NCBI GenBank assembly: GCA_910584955.1
Contig: CAJUDC010000030.1
Coordinates: 6,573 to 22,459 of the forward strand
DNA: 15,887 nucleotides
DNA from: an uncultured Paraprevotella sp.
Lineage (GTDB): Bacteria > Bacteroidota > Bacteroidia > Bacteroidales > Bacteroidaceae
Reading direction: 5' to 3'
Part shown: positions 13,527 to 15,887 of the stretch, piece by piece
Layout of the letters: every line of letters begins with the position of its first letter
How positions within the stretch are numbered: the stretch's first letter is position 1
Translations under genes and position numbers: made by a program
Notes under the pieces: model-generated
Seen by the model: the letters and a program-made list of their open reading frames with translations, nothing else
Told to the model about the DNA's origin: nothing
Database searches by the model: none

Positions 13527-14660
13527 ATGAAAATAGGAGATAAAGTTCGCTTTTTAAGCGAAGTGGGAGGAGGCACGGTAATCGGTTTTCAGGCCAAGGA
13601 TATTGTGCTGGTGCGCGATGAGGACGGATTTGACATTCCCATGCTGATGCGGGAGTGTGTAGTGATTGAGACCGACGATTATAACATCGCCAAAGTGAAT
13701 ACGGGCGAGCGCGGCAAGATGGCCGGTTCGTACGGAAGCGGTTTCAACGGCGGGGGTAAGCCCAGCGGACGTTTCCGGTCGGAAAAACCGGATACCTATG
13801 TGCATGCTTTTGATGACGATGAAGACGATAAACCCGTTACCTTCAAGCCTCGGCCTGCGGAGCGGCGCGAGGGTGAAAAGTTGAATGTATGCCTGGCGTT
13901 TGTGTCGATGAATCCCAAGGAGATGACTTCTACTTCTTTTGAGGCTTATCTGGTGAACGACAGCAATTATTTTCTCAGTTTTGTTTATCTGAGTGCCGAA
14001 GGCGCCAGCTGGAAAGCACGGTTCCAGGGTACGGTGGAGCCGAACACCAAACTGTTTATCGAGGAGTTCGACCGCTCGATGCTGAACGATATGGAGCGCG
14101 TATGCCTGCAATGTCTGGCTTATAAGCAGGACAAGACGTTCCTGCTCAAACCGGCCGTGAGCGTGGAGCTTCGGATTGATCCGGTAAAGTTCTACAAACT
14201 CCATACGTTTCAGCCCAATGACTTTTTCGAGGAGCCGGCATTGATTTATGACATTGTGAAGGACGACGTGCCTGCCCGTCAGGTATTTGTGAATGCGGAG
14301 CAACTGCAAGAAGCTCTTTTGAAGAAAAAGAGCGACGAACGGGGCCCTCGTCCCGCCCGTAAACCGACACCGGAAAAAGAGCTGCTGGAGGTGGATCTGC
14401 ACATCAACGAACTGCTGGACAATACCGCCGGACTAAGCAACTCCGACATGCTGGAGGTGCAACTCAAAACGTTCCGCCGTGTGATGGACGAGAATTTGTC
14501 GAAGAAAGGCCGTAAGATTGTCTTTATCCACGGCAAGGGTGAGGGCGTACTGCGTAATGCCCTTATCAAGGAGTTGAAACACAAATATAAAGGGTGTCTG
14601 TATCAGGACGCGTCGTTCCGCGAATACGGCTTCGGGGCTACACTGGTCACTATTCACTGA
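13527..14660 (+). CDS. DUF2027 protein with C-terminal Smr domain
   Basis: A 377-residue cytoplasmic protein. The first ~60 residues (MKIGDKVRFLSEVGGGTVIGF ... DGFDIPML) form a small beta-barrel-like module typical of DUF2027 proteins in Bacteroidetes. A flexible, Gly- and Asp-rich stretch follows (60-110, including DDDEDD), then a beta-rich central domain (118-225). The Smr domain (287-377) has VDLH at 289-292 and HGKGEGVLR at 335-343, the motifs of MutS2-type Smr nucleases; in this family the domain cuts branched DNA or, in other proteins, RNA. I infer nucleic-acid binding or cleavage but the role is unknown. The start is the ATG at 13527; the longer frame from TTG 13503 begins within the -7 promoter element. 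Single-gene unit, with a strong terminator 57 bases after the stop. Confidence 0.92.
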   Translation: MKIGDKVRFLSEVGGGTVIGFQAKDIVLVRDEDGFDIPMLMRECVVIETDDYNIAKVNTGERGKMAGSYGSGFNGGGKPSGRFRSEKPDTYVHAFDDDEDDKPVTFKPRPAERREGEKLNVCLAFVSMNPKEMTSTSFEAYLVNDSNYFLSFVYLSAEGASWKARFQGTVEPNTKLFIEEFDRSMLNDMERVCLQCLAYKQDKTFLLKPAVSVELRIDPVKFYKLHTFQPNDFFEEPALIYDIVKDDVPARQVFVNAEQLQEALLKKKSDERGPRPARKPTPEKELLEVDLHINELLDNTAGLSNSDMLEVQLKTFRRVMDENLSKKGRKIVFIHGKGEGVLRNALIKELKHKYKGCLYQDASFREYGFGATLVTIH

Positions 14661-14716
14661 TGCAGCCCATCGTTGGGGAAGCGACGAGATAACGGGATGT
14701 ATATTCCTTTTTATTG

Positions 14717-14755
14717 AACCGGGCGCCACGTTTTTGCGTGGCGCCCGGTTTTTTT
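14717..14755 (+). terminator. Terminator after the DUF2027/Smr gene
   Basis: AACCGGGCGCCACG (14717-14730) pairs perfectly with CGTGGCGCCCGGTT (14737-14750) round a six-base loop, followed by a T-run to 14755. Very strong on plus; on minus no U-run follows. The next ~150 bases to the end of the exodeoxyribonuclease gene hold only a small 6-bp hairpin (14844-14860) and no gene. Confidence 0.95.
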
Positions 14756-14908
14756 ATCCGTAGAGTTCGCTTCGTTTGTGGAGTTTATACAATAGGAGAG
14801 TATGACATACGCACGGTGTGTGCGGATGTCCGTGGAACGAGCACTGCCGGGCAACGGCAGGTTGCGATGCGGACCGGGGCGTTATCGTTCTCCCGTGTAG
14901 GTGAAGTC

Positions 14909-15667
14909 TCAGAGTGACAAGGTCAGTTCCACGGGACAGTGGTCGGAACCCAGCACTTCGTTGTGGATGGCGGCGCCCGTCATGTGCTCGGCAGCCAGCC
15001 GGTTCGATACCAGAAAATAGTCGATGCGCCAGCCGGCGTTTTTCTCCCGGGCCCGGAACCGGTATGACCACCACGAATATGCTCCTTCCAGATCGGGATG
15101 GAAAAACCGGAAACTGTCGGTGAATCCTGCGGCCAGGGTTTGCCGGAACTGTTCCCGTTCTTCGTCGGTGAACCCCGCATTGCGCCGGTTTGCTTTCGGA
15201 TTTTTCAGGTCGATCTCTTCGTGTGCCACGTTCAGGTCGCCGCACACGATCACCGGTTTGCGGGCGTCCAGTTCCAGCAGATAGCGGCGGAAGTCCTGCT
15301 CCCATTTCATGCGGTAATCCAACCGCCGAAGCTCGTCCTGCGAATTCGGTACATATACCGTTACCAGGAAAAATGCCGGCATCTCCAGGGTGATTACCCT
15401 TCCTTCGTGGTCGTGTTCCTCTATGCCCATACCGTAAGTCACCGAAAGAGGCTCATGGCGTGTGAAGATGGCCGTGCCCGAATATCCTTTCTTTTCGGCA
15501 TAGTTCCAGTAAGAGGTGTAGCCCTCAAAAGCCATGTCCAGCTGTCCGGCCTGCATCTTGGTCTCCTGCAGGCAGAAAAAGTCGGCATCGAGCCGGATGA
15601 ATATGTCGCGGAAACCTTTGCCGTCGCAGGCCCGCAATCCGTTTACGTTCCAGGATATGAATTTCAT
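14909..15667 (-). CDS. xth: Exodeoxyribonuclease III / AP endonuclease (ExoA/XthA type)
   Basis: A 252-residue cytoplasmic DNA-repair enzyme of the EEP (exonuclease-endonuclease-phosphatase) fold, which cuts at abasic sites and degrades 3' ends. Active-site residues are all visible: Asn7 (SWNVNG), Glu35 (LQETK), Tyr105 (YVPN), Asp144 and Asn146 (GDLNVAH) and Asp242-His243 (GSDHCPVEL). DLKNPKANRRNAGFTDEER (153-171) and WWSYRFRAREKNAGWRIDYF (199-218) are typical of the ExoA subgroup. Length is standard. The start ATG (15665-15667) gives MKFISWNVNG, the canonical N-terminus. It has its own promoter upstream and no clear terminator after it, converging on the smr gene's terminator. Confidence 0.96.
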   Translation of the reverse strand: MKFISWNVNGLRACDGKGFRDIFIRLDADFFCLQETKMQAGQLDMAFEGYTSYWNYAEKKGYSGTAIFTRHEPLSVTYGMGIEEHDHEGRVITLEMPAFFLVTVYVPNSQDELRRLDYRMKWEQDFRRYLLELDARKPVIVCGDLNVAHEEIDLKNPKANRRNAGFTDEEREQFRQTLAAGFTDSFRFFHPDLEGAYSWWSYRFRAREKNAGWRIDYFLVSNRLAAEHMTGAAIHNEVLGSDHCPVELTLSL

Positions 15668-15727
15668 GTTGTTGTTATTTGGTACAAATAATGTTGCCTA
15701 CTGTGTATATATAGGTGTTACACTATG

Positions 15728-15758
15728 CAAATGTATGGAATAGTTGGCGTTTGTGCAA
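15728..15758 (-). promoter_or_regulatory. Promoter of the exodeoxyribonuclease III gene
   Basis: On the minus strand TTG (15756-15758) is followed after 20 bases by TACATTTG (15728-15735), a full match in sequence and spacing to the Bacteroidetes consensus. It leaves a leader of roughly 55 bases before the ATG. Confidence 0.75.
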
Positions 15759-15887
15759 TATGAAGGTTTTCTTTTTAGGTATGGTTGTAAGGAATGGATT
15801 TTTTTGCAACTCTGATTTTTCTGTTTGCTAGTTAGTACATAATTTTTATTGGAATAAATGGGGAAAATATGTATATCGTAATTATAA
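15759..15887. other. AT-rich right end, no gene assigned
   Basis: The last ~130 bases are AT-rich and contain no complete gene. An ATG at 15869, after GGGGAAAAT, opens a frame (MYIVII...) that runs off the window and could be the start of a plus-strand gene, but six codons are too few to judge. Confidence 0.4.

Noticed and set aside
14714..14917. 67-codon frame after the smr gene
   Set aside because: It begins inside the terminator hairpin and overlaps the exodeoxyribonuclease end; no recognisable features.

Overview
The window looks like a chromosomal segment from a Bacteroidales bacterium (Bacteroides-like; genus not resolved). The evidence is the recurrent Bacteroidetes promoter element TAnnTTTG upstream of most transcription units, weak or absent Shine-Dalgarno sequences, and protein types typical of the group: a DUF2027/Smr protein, a long-form QueA, an NxxER-type POT transporter, a B. 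fragilis-like SOD, and secreted GH43 enzymes. Most of the window is GC-rich. The first ~120 bases and the last ~220 bases are clearly AT-richer.

Layout: (1) 2-2036, plus strand: the 3' end of a beta-helix surface/secreted protein, then a secreted protein built from four ~70-residue YEYW repeats with a type-IX-like C-terminal domain, closed by a strong terminator. (2) 2444-5989: a divergent pair of membrane transporters, a SulP anion transporter with STAS domain (minus) and a POT-family oligopeptide/H+ symporter-like protein (plus). (3) 6094-7740: a small nitroreductase (minus), divergent from a 93-codon unknown gene followed closely by an iron/manganese superoxide dismutase (plus). (4) 8094-10217, plus strand: a YeiH-family (UPF0324) membrane protein and, 9 bases later, a secreted GH43 enzyme with the Glu/Gln active site typical of exo-beta-1,3-galactanases. 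(5) 10379-13463, minus strand: a second secreted GH43 enzyme convergent to the first, a Nudix hydrolase, and queA; queA and the Nudix gene are 11 bases apart and probably one operon. (6) 13527-14660, plus strand: the DUF2027/Smr protein, divergent from queA through nearly abutting promoters. (7) 14909-15667, minus strand: exodeoxyribonuclease III, with a good promoter in the AT-rich right end.

This is mostly a mix of housekeeping, stress and transport genes with two polysaccharide-degrading enzymes. There is no SusC/SusD pair, so it is not a standard polysaccharide utilisation locus. I see no CRISPR array, transposase, integrase, tRNA or rRNA. No wholly new system is convincingly present. The least explained items are the beta-helix/YEYW-repeat secreted pair, the small gene coupled to sod, the 13-bp hairpin without a U-tract at 7864-7903, and the compact divergent queA/smr promoter.

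Several longest-ORF starts are probably wrong. For queA and the smr gene the longest ORF begins at a TTG that lies inside the promoter -7 element. For the nitroreductase the extension crosses a -7 element. I moved these three starts inward.
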